32,729 nt of DNA from Geobacter sp. UBA6169 (lineage in GTDB: Bacteria; Desulfobacterota; Desulfuromonadia; Geobacterales; Pseudopelobacteraceae): the NCBI GenBank assembly GCA_002422265.1, contig DIUB01000012.1:6204-38932 (forward strand), read 5' to 3'. Below the pieces are notes generated by a model that was not told the origin of the DNA, did no database searches, and was given only the letters and a program-made list of their open reading frames with translations. Below are positions 23,584 through 32,049 of this stretch, piece after piece. The position numbers and the translations under genes are program-made. Each line of letters begins with the position of its first letter. Position 1 is the stretch's first letter.

Positions 23584-23612
23584 TTGCAGCAGACCGGGGC
23601 TTGCCGTATACT
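23584..23612 (+). promoter_or_regulatory. Sigma70-type promoter for rnc, probably leaderless
   Basis: TTGCAG (23584-23589), a 17-base spacer and TATACT (23607-23612, 5 of 6 matches). The expected start at about 23619 is only about 4 bases before the rnc ATG (23623), and no Shine-Dalgarno sequence is present there. Confidence 0.65.
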
Positions 23613-23622
23613 CACGCCCTCT

Positions 23623-24315
23623 ATGGAACAACCACGAGGCAAAATACTGGGGCACCAGTTCAAAAACACTGCCCTTGCCAACCAGGCACTGACCCACCGT
23701 TCCTACCTGAACGAGGTGCGCAGGGGCGGTCTGCAGGATTACCAGCGGCTTGAATTCCTGGGCGATGCCGTGCTTGGCCTGCTGTTGGCAGACCTGCTGT
23801 TTCAACGTTTTCCAGGGCTTTCCGAGGGTGATCTGTCGCGGATGCGGGCAACACTGGTTGACCAGACCCGTCTGGCTGACCTGGCAAGCGCCTGCGGTCT
23901 TGCTGATCTGATACTGCTCGGCAAAGGGGCCGAGCAGGAGGGGGGGCGCACCAATCCTTCCATACTGGCGGATGTCTTTGAAGCACTGGTTGGGGCCATC
24001 TTTTGTGATGCCGGATTGATAGCGGTACAACAGGCAGTGACTCCGCTTTATCTGCCGCTTTTGTCTGAGCTGGAACAGCTTCAGGCCCTGGTTGCCGATG
24101 CCAAAAGCAAACTGCAGGAGCTGTTGGCAGCGCGCAAACAGGGGGCCCCGCAGTATACGGTTACTCATCAGGAAGGACCGGATCATGACCGCCTTTTTGC
24201 CGTAACCGTCACGGTTGACGGCCAGCTGTTGGGTTGTGGCTATGGCCGTACTAAAAAAGCGGCGCAGCAGGCCGCTGCAGAGGCGGCCTTGCAGCAGATG
24301 TCACCGCAGGTATAG
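23623..24315 (+). CDS. rnc: Ribonuclease III
   Basis: Cleaves double-stranded RNA in rRNA maturation and mRNA decay. The 230-residue product has the signature L42-E-F-L-G-D-A-V (catalytic E43 and D47), a second acidic pair D117/E120 in A-D-V-F-E-A-L-V-G-A-I, and a C-terminal double-stranded RNA binding domain (about 157-226, ending with K-K-A-A-Q-Q-A-A-A-E-A-A-L). The open frame extends 363 bases upstream across the tmk gene, but homology begins at ATG 23623, right after the promoter. No ribosome binding site is visible. Confidence 0.95.
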   Translation: MEQPRGKILGHQFKNTALANQALTHRSYLNEVRRGGLQDYQRLEFLGDAVLGLLLADLLFQRFPGLSEGDLSRMRATLVDQTRLADLASACGLADLILLGKGAEQEGGRTNPSILADVFEALVGAIFCDAGLIAVQQAVTPLYLPLLSELEQLQALVADAKSKLQELLAARKQGAPQYTVTHQEGPDHDRLFAVTVTVDGQLLGCGYGRTKKAAQQAAAEAALQQMSPQV

Positions 24316-24324
24316 TATGTGGCC

Positions 24325-25380
24325 ATGCCGCCTTTGATTATCCCGTTTTTCATCCCCCATGCCGGTTGCCCCCACCACTGTCTGTTCTGTAACCAGCAGA
24401 CGATCTCAGGTGCCTGGCAGCAATTGCCGGATACGGCGCAGATCCGGGAACAGGTTATTGACTGGCTGAAGCGCTCACCCGACAGACCGACTGAGGTGGC
24501 TTTTTTTGGCGGCAGTTTTACCCTGTTGCCCCGACAGACGCAGGAGGTGCTGCTGGATGCAGTGCAGCCGTTTATCAGGCAGGGGCTGGTGCAGGGAATC
24601 AGGATTTCCACCCGTCCTGACGGGCTTGAAGCTGAAGCGCTGAGTTTTTTGCAAGGTTGTCAGGTGACAACCATTGAGATCGGGGTGCAGTCTCTTGATG
24701 ATACTGTTCTGCAGCTGGCCGGGCGGGGTCATACGGCAGAGCAGAGTCTGCAGGCAATCAGGCGGGTATGGTCCGCTGGTTTCAATACCGGGGCGCAACT
24801 CTTGCCCGGTCTGCCCGGAGATACACCGGATAAGGCATTGCAGACCCTGCGCGGGGTGATGACTGCCGGGGTTCAGTTTGTTCGTATCTACCCGGCAGTG
24901 GTGCTGCAGGGTACCGGTCTGGCTGACCTCTATCTAAGCGGACGATATCAACCGCCAGATCTTGTACAGGGGGTTGCGACAGCGGCACGGCTCTTAGATG
25001 CAGCCAACAAGGCCGGGGTGCCGGTGATCAGGATCGGACTGCAGGCTGATGACGGGCTGACAGTGCCAGGGGCGCTACTGGCCGGTTGCTGGCATCCGGC
25101 TCTGGGGCAGTTGGTCAGGTCGCAGCTGGTTCGTGATCTGGTCTGCCAAAAGGCACAAGTACTGCCTTCAGGAAGTGAGATCAGGCTTCACTGTCATCCG
25201 CAGCAGGTATCCGAAGTGGTGGGGCAGGGGCGAACTAATCTGCATTTCTGGAACCAGGCTGGCCTGTTGATCAGCCAGGTGCGGCCTGATCTGCAACTTG
25301 AGAGGCACCAGCTCTGCCTGGAATCCCTCCAGCATAAGATGTGTTGTTCTGTTGTCACCGATTATATTTATGAGGAGTAA
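24325..25380 (+). CDS. Elp3-like radical SAM protein of unknown substrate
   Basis: A 351-residue radical SAM enzyme. The N-terminus P-F-F-I-P-H-A-G-C-P-H-H-C-L-F-C-N-Q holds the C-x3-C-x2-C cluster motif. F-F-G-G-S-F-T-L-L, E-I-G-V-Q-S-L-D-D and an Elp3/HemN-type T-G-A-Q-L-L-P-G-L-P-G-D-T follow. No acetyltransferase domain is fused, so it is not a full Elp3. ATG at 24325 fits homologues better than GTG at 24319; neither has a clear ribosome binding site, and it may be translated by coupling to rnc, 9 bases upstream. The substrate cannot be inferred here. Confidence 0.85.
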   Translation: MPPLIIPFFIPHAGCPHHCLFCNQQTISGAWQQLPDTAQIREQVIDWLKRSPDRPTEVAFFGGSFTLLPRQTQEVLLDAVQPFIRQGLVQGIRISTRPDGLEAEALSFLQGCQVTTIEIGVQSLDDTVLQLAGRGHTAEQSLQAIRRVWSAGFNTGAQLLPGLPGDTPDKALQTLRGVMTAGVQFVRIYPAVVLQGTGLADLYLSGRYQPPDLVQGVATAARLLDAANKAGVPVIRIGLQADDGLTVPGALLAGCWHPALGQLVRSQLVRDLVCQKAQVLPSGSEIRLHCHPQQVSEVVGQGRTNLHFWNQAGLLISQVRPDLQLERHQLCLESLQHKMCCSVVTDYIYEE

Positions 25381-25384
25381 TGCT

Positions 25385-26455
25385 ATGCGTAAAGAATCAG
25401 TAGCCTTTCTGGAGCGCCTCTTGGAAGCTCCCAGCCCATCAGGGTACGAGCAACCGGCACAACGGGTATTCAGGGAGTATATCGCGCCATTCTGTCAGGT
25501 CAGCAGTGATGTTATGGGTAATGTCTACGGTTTTATCCCGGGACAGGGTAAGGATCGGCCCAAGGTGATGCTGGTGGGGCATTCCGATGAGATCGGGCTG
25601 CAGGTTAAATATATTGATGATAAAGGTTTTATCTATTTTGCTGCCATTGGCGGGGTTGATGCCCATCTGACTCCGGGCAAGGTGGTACATATCCATACTG
25701 CTGATGGTCCCCTGACTGGTGTGGTGGGCAAGCGCCCGATCCACCTGATGGATACCAAGGACCGTGAGACGGTGGTCAAGCTGGAGGCCCAGTATATTGA
25801 TATTGGTGCCAAAGACAAAAAAGAGGCCCAGAAGCTGGTGCGGGTAGGGGACTGTATCACCTTCAGCAGCAGTTTCACCCGGCTGCTGGGGGATCGAGTG
25901 GCCTCCCGTGGCTTTGACGACAAGGCCGGTTCCTTTGTGGTGGCAGAGGTGCTGCGTCTGGTGGCGCAGGAGAAGAAAAAACCGGCAGTTGATCTGTATG
26001 GGGTCTCCTCGGTGCAGGAAGAAATCGGTCTGCGGGGCGGTACCACCAGCAGCTACACGGTCAATCCGGATATCGGCATCTGCGTAGAGGTCGATTTTGC
26101 GACTGATCAGCCGGATGTCGAGCGTAAGCATAATGGTGAGGTGGCCCTGGGAAAAGGACCGATCCTGACCCGTGGCGCCAATATCAATCATGCTCTGTTT
26201 GAGTTATTGTACAGTGCTGCCCAGAAAGAGAAGATCGCGGTGCAGCTGACCGCCAATCCCAGGGCCACCGGCACGGACGCCAATGTGATGCAGATCTCCC
26301 GTGGTGGGGTGGCTACGGCCCTGGTTAAACTGCCGCTACGTTATATGCATACCCCGGTTGAGGTGCTGTCACTGGGTGATCTTGAACAGGCAGCCAGGCT
26401 GATTGTTGCTGCTTTGAAACAGATTCGGCTGAAGAGCGACTTCATACCCCAGTAA
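25385..26455 (+). CDS. M42 family metallo-aminopeptidase
   Basis: Cytosolic di-metal aminopeptidase or deblocking enzyme of the FrvX/PepA-like M42 family, 356 residues. Visible metal and catalytic residues are H66-S-D68-E-I-G, D178 in S-R-G-F-D-D-K-A-G, E212/E213 in V-Q-E-E-I-G-L-R-G, D237 in V-E-V-D-F-A-T-D and H322 in R-Y-M-H-T-P-V-E. The frame opens upstream inside the radical SAM gene; ATG at 25385 is chosen because AGGAG is 7 bases ahead. Starts 4 bases after the radical SAM stop. M42 enzymes usually form dodecamers that degrade short peptides. Confidence 0.93.
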   Translation: MRKESVAFLERLLEAPSPSGYEQPAQRVFREYIAPFCQVSSDVMGNVYGFIPGQGKDRPKVMLVGHSDEIGLQVKYIDDKGFIYFAAIGGVDAHLTPGKVVHIHTADGPLTGVVGKRPIHLMDTKDRETVVKLEAQYIDIGAKDKKEAQKLVRVGDCITFSSSFTRLLGDRVASRGFDDKAGSFVVAEVLRLVAQEKKKPAVDLYGVSSVQEEIGLRGGTTSSYTVNPDIGICVEVDFATDQPDVERKHNGEVALGKGPILTRGANINHALFELLYSAAQKEKIAVQLTANPRATGTDANVMQISRGGVATALVKLPLRYMHTPVEVLSLGDLEQAARLIVAALKQIRLKSDFIPQ

Positions 26456-26471
26456 GGATAGAGCTTTCTGC

Positions 26472-26499
26472 TTGACAAAACGACAGGTTTCACTATATT
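26472..26499 (+). promoter_or_regulatory. Sigma70-type promoter for the YceD-rpmF-plsX-fab operon
   Basis: A perfect TTGACA (26472-26477), a 16-base spacer and TATATT (26494-26499, 5 of 6 matches), 40 bases upstream of the YceD ATG. Confidence 0.72.
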
Positions 26500-26539
26500 A
26501 CCTCATTTCTTAACCCTCGGGCAGGCGGTGACAGTGGTG

Positions 26540-27079
26540 ATGAAGGTAAGAACCGAACATATCAAAGAGTCTGTTCGGGAATATTCCTTTGTTGAGCCGG
26601 CCGGCTCGTTTCCGATTTTGCAGGAGATGGAGTCAGCCGGTGAGTGCAGTTTTACCGGCCCAGTGCAGGTCGCGTTCAAGGCCTGCCGGGAAATGGATCA
26701 TTACCGTGTTGAGGGTGAGCTTGCTGTTCCGGTGCAACTGACCTGCTCACGTTGTCTTTGCTGTTTCAGTAAGTCTGTCGCCTCGCGCTTCACTATTTTT
26801 TTTCGTGAAGGGGTTGCTGCCCAGGAAGATGATGACGAACTGGAACTTGCTGAACAGGATCTGATCTCAACCAGTTTTAGTGGTGATGAGATCGACCTGA
26901 TGCCTGAGATCGCCGAACAGGTTGCCTTGGAGATTCCAGTCAAGCCGCTTTGTTCTGATACCTGCAAGGGGCTGTGCCCTGCCTGTGGCGCTGATTTGAA
27001 CCGTGACGGCTGCTCCTGCACGGTAGAACAGAAACCAACAAAATTTGCTGTACTCAAGGACTTCAAGGTCCGGTCATAA
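26540..27079 (+). CDS. yceD: YceD/DUF177 family protein
   Basis: A 179-residue protein recognised by its invariable position before rpmF and by its cysteines. T-C-S-R-C lies in the middle, followed by an acidic stretch. I-P-V-K-P-L-C follows, then a C-x3-C-x3-C-x2-C-G-A-D-L-N zinc-like cluster that includes G-L-C-P-A-C-G. In other bacteria YceD (DUF177) has been linked to 23S rRNA accumulation; the molecular role is not settled. Start is uncertain: GTG codons at 26528, 26534 and 26537 are in frame, but ATG at 26540 matches the usual family N-terminus (M-K-V-R). Confidence 0.85.
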   Translation: MKVRTEHIKESVREYSFVEPAGSFPILQEMESAGECSFTGPVQVAFKACREMDHYRVEGELAVPVQLTCSRCLCCFSKSVASRFTIFFREGVAAQEDDDELELAEQDLISTSFSGDEIDLMPEIAEQVALEIPVKPLCSDTCKGLCPACGADLNRDGCSCTVEQKPTKFAVLKDFKVRS

Positions 27080-27119
27080 ACCAGCGGCTTCGGCCGCCCT
27101 ATAAGAAGGAGTATCCACC

Positions 27120-27305
27120 ATGGCAGTACCCAAGAAAAAGACCTCCAAATCACGCAAGAATATGCGTCGTGCCCATGATTTTCTGACGGCCCCCAGCCTG
27201 TCGGTCTGTCCCCAATGCAAGTCTCCCAAGATGCCTCATCGCGTCTGCCCTTCCTGCGGTACCTATAAGGGCAAGGACGTAGCCGGTGTTGAGAAGCAGG
27301 CTTAA
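27120..27305 (+). CDS. rpmF: 50S ribosomal protein L32
   Basis: The 61-residue product starts M-A-V-P-K-K-K-T-S-K-S-R-K-N-M-R-R-A-H, the L32 signature. It keeps four zinc-ligand cysteines (C-P-Q-C and C-P-S-C-G). Strong AAGGAG ribosome binding site before the ATG. The pairing with plsX and fab genes is widespread and ties ribosome and membrane synthesis. Confidence 0.97.
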   Translation: MAVPKKKTSKSRKNMRRAHDFLTAPSLSVCPQCKSPKMPHRVCPSCGTYKGKDVAGVEKQA

Positions 27306-27326
27306 GGTTTAACCGGAAACTGACTG

Positions 27327-28370
27327 ATGCGAGTTGCTGTTGATGCCATGGGTGGTGACCATGCCCCTGCCGTTGAGGTGGAGGGGGCAGTTGCTGCTGC
27401 GCGTCAGTTCGCCATCCCGATCGTTCTGGTGGGAGATGAGGAGCGTCTGCGTCAGGAATTGGAGCGCCACGGCGCTACTGCTCTTGATATTACCATTCAC
27501 CATGCCAGCGAGGTGGTGGGGATGCATGATTCCGCCTCCGATGCGGTACGCAAAAAACGCAACTCATCAGTCCGGCTGGCTTTTGAACTGGTAAAGGACG
27601 GCCAAGCCTGTGCTGCGGTCAGTGCCGGAAACTCTGGTGCCACCATGGCTGCCGGCATGTTTGTGCTGAAGCGGATTGCCGGTATTGAGCGTCCAGCCAT
27701 TGCCCAGATTTTCCCTACCCTGCAAGGCAAGACCCTGGTGCTGGATGTGGGGGGTAACGTGGACTGCAAGGCATCCCATCTGGTGCAGTTTGCCATTATG
27801 GGGCAGGTCTATGCCAAGCATGCCATGGGGATCTCCAACCCGCGTATTGGTCTGTTGTCCAATGGTGAAGAGGATTCAAAAGGTAATGATCTTACCCGTG
27901 AGACCAACGCCCTTTTGCGTCAGACCTCGCTCAATTACGCCGGTTATGTTGAAGGACGAGATATCTTCAAGGGTACGGTTGAGGTGGTGGTGTGCGACGG
28001 TTTTGTGGGCAATGTGGTGCTGAAGCTGTCGGAAGGACTGGCAGAAGCCACCGGGACCATGCTCAAGCGGGAGATCATGGGGGATATGGTGGCCAAAATG
28101 GGCTATCTCTTCATGCGTGGTGCCTTCAACCGCTTCAAAAAGACCGTTGATTATTCCGAATATGGTGGCGCCCCTTTGATTGGCATCAACGGTGTCGGTA
28201 TGATCTGCCATGGTGGCTCCAATGCCAAGGCTATCATGAACGCCATCCGTTTTGCCCATGATTATGCCACCAGCGGGGTGACCCAGCGCATTGCGGAAAA
28301 ACTGTCTGAAAATTATACGGCACTGCTTCCACGTAATGGTGGTGCCGGGGCTCCATCAACCCTGCAGTAG
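27327..28370 (+). CDS. plsX: Phosphate acyltransferase PlsX
   Basis: Makes acyl-phosphate from acyl-ACP, the first step of PlsX-PlsY-PlsC phospholipid synthesis, at the membrane surface. The 347-residue product has V-A-V-D-A-M-G-G-D-H-A-P at the N-terminus, S-A-G-N-S-G-A-T-M-A and the G-G-A-P-L-I-G-I-N-G-V region. The ribosome binding site (GGAAA) is weak; the gene begins 21 bases after rpmF and is likely cotranscribed. Confidence 0.96.
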   Translation: MRVAVDAMGGDHAPAVEVEGAVAAARQFAIPIVLVGDEERLRQELERHGATALDITIHHASEVVGMHDSASDAVRKKRNSSVRLAFELVKDGQACAAVSAGNSGATMAAGMFVLKRIAGIERPAIAQIFPTLQGKTLVLDVGGNVDCKASHLVQFAIMGQVYAKHAMGISNPRIGLLSNGEEDSKGNDLTRETNALLRQTSLNYAGYVEGRDIFKGTVEVVVCDGFVGNVVLKLSEGLAEATGTMLKREIMGDMVAKMGYLFMRGAFNRFKKTVDYSEYGGAPLIGINGVGMICHGGSNAKAIMNAIRFAHDYATSGVTQRIAEKLSENYTALLPRNGGAGAPSTLQ

Positions 28371-28434
28371 CTTCACCTTCCCGTAGTTCATGAGAGTCAG
28401 CCGGCGCAGTTTCCGGTAACGGCCAGGGGGTTAC

Positions 28435-29418
28435 ATGCTGCGCACTCGAATCGCCGGAACAGGTTCTGCTGTTCCTGACACGATACTCACCAACCATGAC
28501 CTTGAGCAGATGGTTGATACCAACGACGAGTGGATTACCTCCAGGACCGGTATCAAGGAACGTCGGATAGCAGCCCCTGATGAGTATACCTCTACCTTTG
28601 CCGTCAAGGCAGCCAGGGCGGCCCTGTCCATGGCAGCCTGTCCTGCAGAACAGCTTGACCTGATCCTGGTGGCTACGGTCACGCCGGATTTTCCCTTTCC
28701 CGCCACCGCCTGTATTGTCCAACACGAACTGGGTGCAAAAAAAGCGGCAGCCTTTGACCTGACCGCAGCCTGCTCCGGTTTTATCTACGGCCTTTCTATT
28801 GCAGATGCCTATATCAGGACCGGCCTGGCCCGTAAGGTGCTGGTAATCGGTGCCGAAATCCTGACTCGTATTGTTGACTTCACTGACCGCAATACCTGTA
28901 TCCTGTTTGGCGACGGTGCCGGTGCGGCTCTGCTGGAGGCAACGACAGAGGAGCCTGGACTATTGTCTACCCATATCTACAGTAATGGAACTCACTGGCA
29001 GCTGCTCTATCAGCCCGGTGTTGGCACCCGGCATCCGGCCACAGACCCCAAGACCTTGGAAGATCAGCTTTATTACCTGCGGATGGAAGGTAACGAGGTG
29101 TTCAAGCACGCCGTGCGAGCCATGGGTGATGCGGCCGCCGCAGCTCTTGAGGCAAATGGCTGTTCACCTGATCAGGTGAAGCTCCTGATACCGCATCAGG
29201 CTAATCGCAGGATCATTGAGGCAACCGGCAAACGGGTCGGCATTTCTGAAGAACGTATCTTTGTTAATCTGCATAAATACGGCAATACCTCTGCAGCATC
29301 CATACCGATTGCGCTGGATGAGGCCAATCGTTCCGGTCAAATCAAGCAGGGAGATCTGATCCTTTTGGATGCCTTTGGGGGCGGCTTTACCTACGGCTCT
29401 GCATTATTGCGATGGTAA
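28435..29418 (+). CDS. fabH: 3-oxoacyl-ACP synthase III
   Basis: Initiates fatty acid synthesis by condensing acetyl-CoA with malonyl-ACP. The 327-residue product has the catalytic triad C113 (T-A-A-C-S-G-F), H254 (P-H-Q-A-N-R-R-I) and N284 (K-Y-G-N-T-S-A-A-S), plus E-W-I-T-S-R-T-G-I-K-E-R-R-I near the N-terminus. A CCAGGGGG ribosome binding site precedes the ATG. Confidence 0.97.
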   Translation: MLRTRIAGTGSAVPDTILTNHDLEQMVDTNDEWITSRTGIKERRIAAPDEYTSTFAVKAARAALSMAACPAEQLDLILVATVTPDFPFPATACIVQHELGAKKAAAFDLTAACSGFIYGLSIADAYIRTGLARKVLVIGAEILTRIVDFTDRNTCILFGDGAGAALLEATTEEPGLLSTHIYSNGTHWQLLYQPGVGTRHPATDPKTLEDQLYYLRMEGNEVFKHAVRAMGDAAAAALEANGCSPDQVKLLIPHQANRRIIEATGKRVGISEERIFVNLHKYGNTSAASIPIALDEANRSGQIKQGDLILLDAFGGGFTYGSALLRW

Positions 29419-29448
29419 TGACACTATTTTACCTTAAGGGGTTGTTTT

Positions 29449-30372
29449 ATGAGTAAAACGTCGTTTCTGTTTCCTGGGCAGGGATCCCAGTATGCCGGCA
29501 TGGGTAAAGACCTTGCCGACAGCTTTCCGGTGGCACGCCAGGTATTTGAAGAGGCTGATGACGCACTGGGTTTCAAACTTTCTGACCTCTGTTTCAACGG
29601 TCCTGAAGACGATCTCAAGCTGACTTTCAACACCCAGCCCGCTATCCTGGCCGCCAGTATCGCCGCCCTGCGGGTCGTACAACAGGAAACCGGTCTGCAA
29701 CCTGATTGTGTGGCCGGTCATTCACTGGGCGAGTATTCGGCGCTGGTCTGCAGTGGTGCCCTGTCCCTGGCTGATGCGGTACGCACGGTGCGCTCCCGCG
29801 GCACTTTCATGCAGGAGGCGGTGCCGGTAGGGGTTGGCGCCATGGCGGCCATCTTGTCAGTGGAGGCGGATGAGCTTGCCGCCATCTGTGAAGAGGCTGC
29901 CCAGGGTGAGGTAGTGGCCCCGGCCAACTTTAACTCGCCCGGCCAGATTGTGATCGCTGGTCATGCGACTGCTGTCAACCGCGCCATTGAGATTGCCAAG
30001 GCCAAGGGGTACCGCAAGGCCATGCTGCTGCCGGTATCGGCTCCCTTCCATTGCGCCCTGATGCAACCGGCAGCAGACCGGCTGCATCAGGTTTTGGACC
30101 GAATTACGGTCAATGTAATGAGTCTTCCCGTTATTACCAATGTGGAGGCCTGTGCCAACCAGGATGCCGGACGGGTCAGGGAGCTGCTGGTGACCCAGGT
30201 CTGTGCGCCAGTCCGTTGGGAGCAATCGGTTCAGGCCATGATCAGCGATGGCATCACCCGTTTTGTCGAGATCGGACCCGGCAAGGTGCTGACCGGTCTG
30301 GTCAAGCGGATCAACAAAGAGATGGCTCTGGTGAATATTGAAGATACTGCCGGTGTGCGGGCAGCAGCCTGA
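29449..30372 (+). CDS. fabD: Malonyl-CoA:ACP transacylase
   Basis: Transfers malonyl groups from CoA to ACP. The 307-residue product carries F-L-F-P-G-Q-G-S-Q at the N-terminus, the nucleophile S92 in G-H-S-L-G-E-Y and the catalytic histidine in V-S-A-P-F-H-C. It lies 30 bases after fabH and 11 bases before fabZ. Confidence 0.97.
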   Translation: MSKTSFLFPGQGSQYAGMGKDLADSFPVARQVFEEADDALGFKLSDLCFNGPEDDLKLTFNTQPAILAASIAALRVVQQETGLQPDCVAGHSLGEYSALVCSGALSLADAVRTVRSRGTFMQEAVPVGVGAMAAILSVEADELAAICEEAAQGEVVAPANFNSPGQIVIAGHATAVNRAIEIAKAKGYRKAMLLPVSAPFHCALMQPAADRLHQVLDRITVNVMSLPVITNVEACANQDAGRVRELLVTQVCAPVRWEQSVQAMISDGITRFVEIGPGKVLTGLVKRINKEMALVNIEDTAGVRAAA

Positions 30373-30383
30373 GGAGTGGAGAC

Positions 30384-30821
30384 ATGCTTGATATCAACCA
30401 GATTATGAAGATCCTGCCGCATCGGTATCCATTTCTGATGGTTGACCGGATTCTTGAACTTGAGGTTGGCAAACGGATTGTGGGGATGAAAAACGTCACT
30501 ATCAATGAGCCGTTTTTTCCTGGTCATTTTCCCGGCCATCCGGTCATGCCGGGGGTGCTTATCATTGAGGCCATGGCCCAGGTAGCCGGTATTCTGGCCT
30601 ATCAGTCAGATGAAAGCGTGCGTGACAAGGTGACCTATTTTACCGGTATCGATAATGCCCGCTTTCGCAAGCCGGTGATGCCGGGGGATCAGTTGCGCTT
30701 TGAGATTGAGGCCACTGGCTGCAAACGGGGTATCTGGTTCTTTACAGCCAAGGCTCTGGTGGACGGCAAGGTGGTGACTGAGGCTGACTTAAAAGCAACC
30801 TTTGCAGACAAACAAGCCTGA
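30384..30821 (+). CDS. fabZ: 3-hydroxyacyl-ACP dehydratase FabZ
   Basis: Dehydrates 3-hydroxyacyl-ACP in each elongation round. The 145-residue hot-dog protein has L-P-H-R-Y-P-F-L-M-V-D-R and the active site H48-F-P-G-H-P-V-M-P-G-V-L-I-I-E62. In many Gram-negative bacteria fabZ sits in the lpx cluster, so its place between fabD and fabG is less common there; whether a second copy exists cannot be seen here. Confidence 0.95.
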   Translation: MLDINQIMKILPHRYPFLMVDRILELEVGKRIVGMKNVTINEPFFPGHFPGHPVMPGVLIIEAMAQVAGILAYQSDESVRDKVTYFTGIDNARFRKPVMPGDQLRFEIEATGCKRGIWFFTAKALVDGKVVTEADLKATFADKQA

Positions 30822-30852
30822 TCTAGATGCAGGAGATGAGAGGAGAGGAAAG

Positions 30853-31590
30853 ATGCCCAAGGGAAAGGTGGCGGTAATTACCGGTGCTTCACGGGGGATT
30901 GGCAAGAGCATTGCCGTTGCACTGGCAGCACAGGGGGCCATTATCGTGGCCATGGATATGGATCAGGCAGCAACCGATGCGGTGGTTGCAGAGTTGCAGG
31001 CATCCGGCGCACAGGCGCTGGCTGTGGTGGGCAATGTGACCGTTGCTGCTGATGTAGAAAAGATGATTGATGCAGCAGTGGAAGCCTTTGGTCGGGTTGA
31101 TATTCTGGTCAATAACGCCGGTATTACCCGGGATGGTCTGCTAATGCGAATGAAAGACGAAGATTGGGACGCAGTGTTGAGCGTTAACCTGAAAGGTGCG
31201 TTCCTCTGCACCCGCAGTGCATTCAAGGTGATGAGCAAGCAACGTTACGGCAGGATCATCAATATTGCCTCGGTGGTGGGGCAGATGGGTAATGCGGGCC
31301 AGGCCAACTATTGTGCCAGCAAGGCCGGTCTGATCGGTCTGACCAAATCCAATGCCCGTGAAATGGCCAAGCGTAACGTCACGGTCAACGCCGTTGCCCC
31401 CGGCTTTATTGCCACAGCCATGACCGATGCACTGCCGGAAAAGGTGCGCGAAGAGCTGGCAGCCCAGATTCCGCTGGAGCGACTGGGATCGGCTGATGAC
31501 ATAGCCAATGCGGTGGTGTTCCTGGCATCAGAGACTTCGGGGTACATCACCGGTCATGTTTTGTCAGTCAATGGCGGCATGTATATGTAG
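30853..31590 (+). CDS. fabG: 3-oxoacyl-ACP reductase FabG
   Basis: NADPH-dependent reductase of the elongation cycle, 245 residues, short-chain dehydrogenase fold. T-G-A-S-R-G-I-G (nucleotide binding), N-N-A-G and the catalytic set N112, S140, Y153, K157 (Y-C-A-S-K) are intact, with R-D-G-L-L-M-R-M typical of FabG. The frame runs upstream into fabZ, but ATG at 30853 has GAGAGGAAAG directly ahead and gives the normal N-terminus. Confidence 0.96.
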   Translation: MPKGKVAVITGASRGIGKSIAVALAAQGAIIVAMDMDQAATDAVVAELQASGAQALAVVGNVTVAADVEKMIDAAVEAFGRVDILVNNAGITRDGLLMRMKDEDWDAVLSVNLKGAFLCTRSAFKVMSKQRYGRIINIASVVGQMGNAGQANYCASKAGLIGLTKSNAREMAKRNVTVNAVAPGFIATAMTDALPEKVREELAAQIPLERLGSADDIANAVVFLASETSGYITGHVLSVNGGMYM

Positions 31591-31638
31591 TGTTATGTTG
31601 ACGGGTTATCCGTACTCGTCATCTGTTGAAAAATTGCT

Positions 31639-31668
31639 TTGACATTTGTCGTTTCTGTTTGCTAAGTA
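31639..31668 (+). promoter_or_regulatory. Possible internal promoter for acpP
   Basis: A perfect TTGACA (31639-31644) followed after 18 bases by a weak -10 TAAGTA (31663-31668), inside the 136-base gap between fabG and acpP. A separate promoter would suit the high demand for ACP. A 6-bp inverted repeat, GTTTTG/CAAAAC (31677-31693), falls near the expected 5' end. Confidence 0.45.
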
Positions 31669-31726
31669 ACACGAACGTTTTGCCGACCAAAACCTAGCCA
31701 CGGTTTATATCACACGGAGGTGTACG

Positions 31727-31960
31727 ATGTCTGATGTTGCGAAGAGAGTGAAAGAAATTATTGCCGAGCAGCTTGGCGTTGATGAGGCACAGGTGGTTTC
31801 CGAGGCCTCCTTCATGGATGACCTGGGTGCCGATTCCCTTGACACCGTTGAGCTGGTAATGGCTCTGGAAGAGGAGTTCGACATCGAGATCCCGGATGAG
31901 GACGCCGAGAAGATCCAGACCGTGCAGGATGCTGTTGATTACATCACCGAGCATACCTAG
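31727..31960 (+). CDS. acpP: Acyl carrier protein
   Basis: Small acidic 77-residue carrier. The phosphopantetheine serine is S37 in G-A-D-S-L-D-T-V-E-L. The ribosome binding site is unusually strong (CGGAGGTG, 7 bases before ATG), in line with its abundance. It is followed within 30 bases by a hairpin terminator. Confidence 0.98.
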   Translation: MSDVAKRVKEIIAEQLGVDEAQVVSEASFMDDLGADSLDTVELVMALEEEFDIEIPDEDAEKIQTVQDAVDYITEHT

Positions 31961-31984
31961 GATCTGTTGGCAACCTGAAGGAAC

Positions 31985-32019
31985 GAAAAGGGGGGACTGG
32001 TCCCCTCTTTTCCTTTTTT
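31985..32019 (+). terminator. Intrinsic terminator or attenuator between acpP and fabF
   Basis: A 12-bp stem (GAAAAGGGGGGA paired with TCCCCTCTTTTC, one G-U) with loop CTGG, followed by the T-run at 32014-32019. It should end much of the acpP transcript, with read-through needed for fabF unless fabF has another promoter. Confidence 0.85.
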
Positions 32020-32049
32020 ATCAGACCAGTCAGTAATGGAGCCAAGTAC

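Noticed and set aside
23260..23622. N-terminal extension of RNase III across the tmk gene
   Set aside because: It is antisense to tmk, crosses the rnc promoter and does not resemble RNase III; homology starts at 23623.
25298..25384. Upstream extension of the M42 peptidase inside the radical SAM gene
   Set aside because: The AGGAG site points to ATG 25385, and the extension is out of frame with the real upstream gene.
31597..31620. TGACG...CGTCA inverted repeat after fabG as a terminator
   Set aside because: Only a 5-bp stem with a large loop and no T-run.
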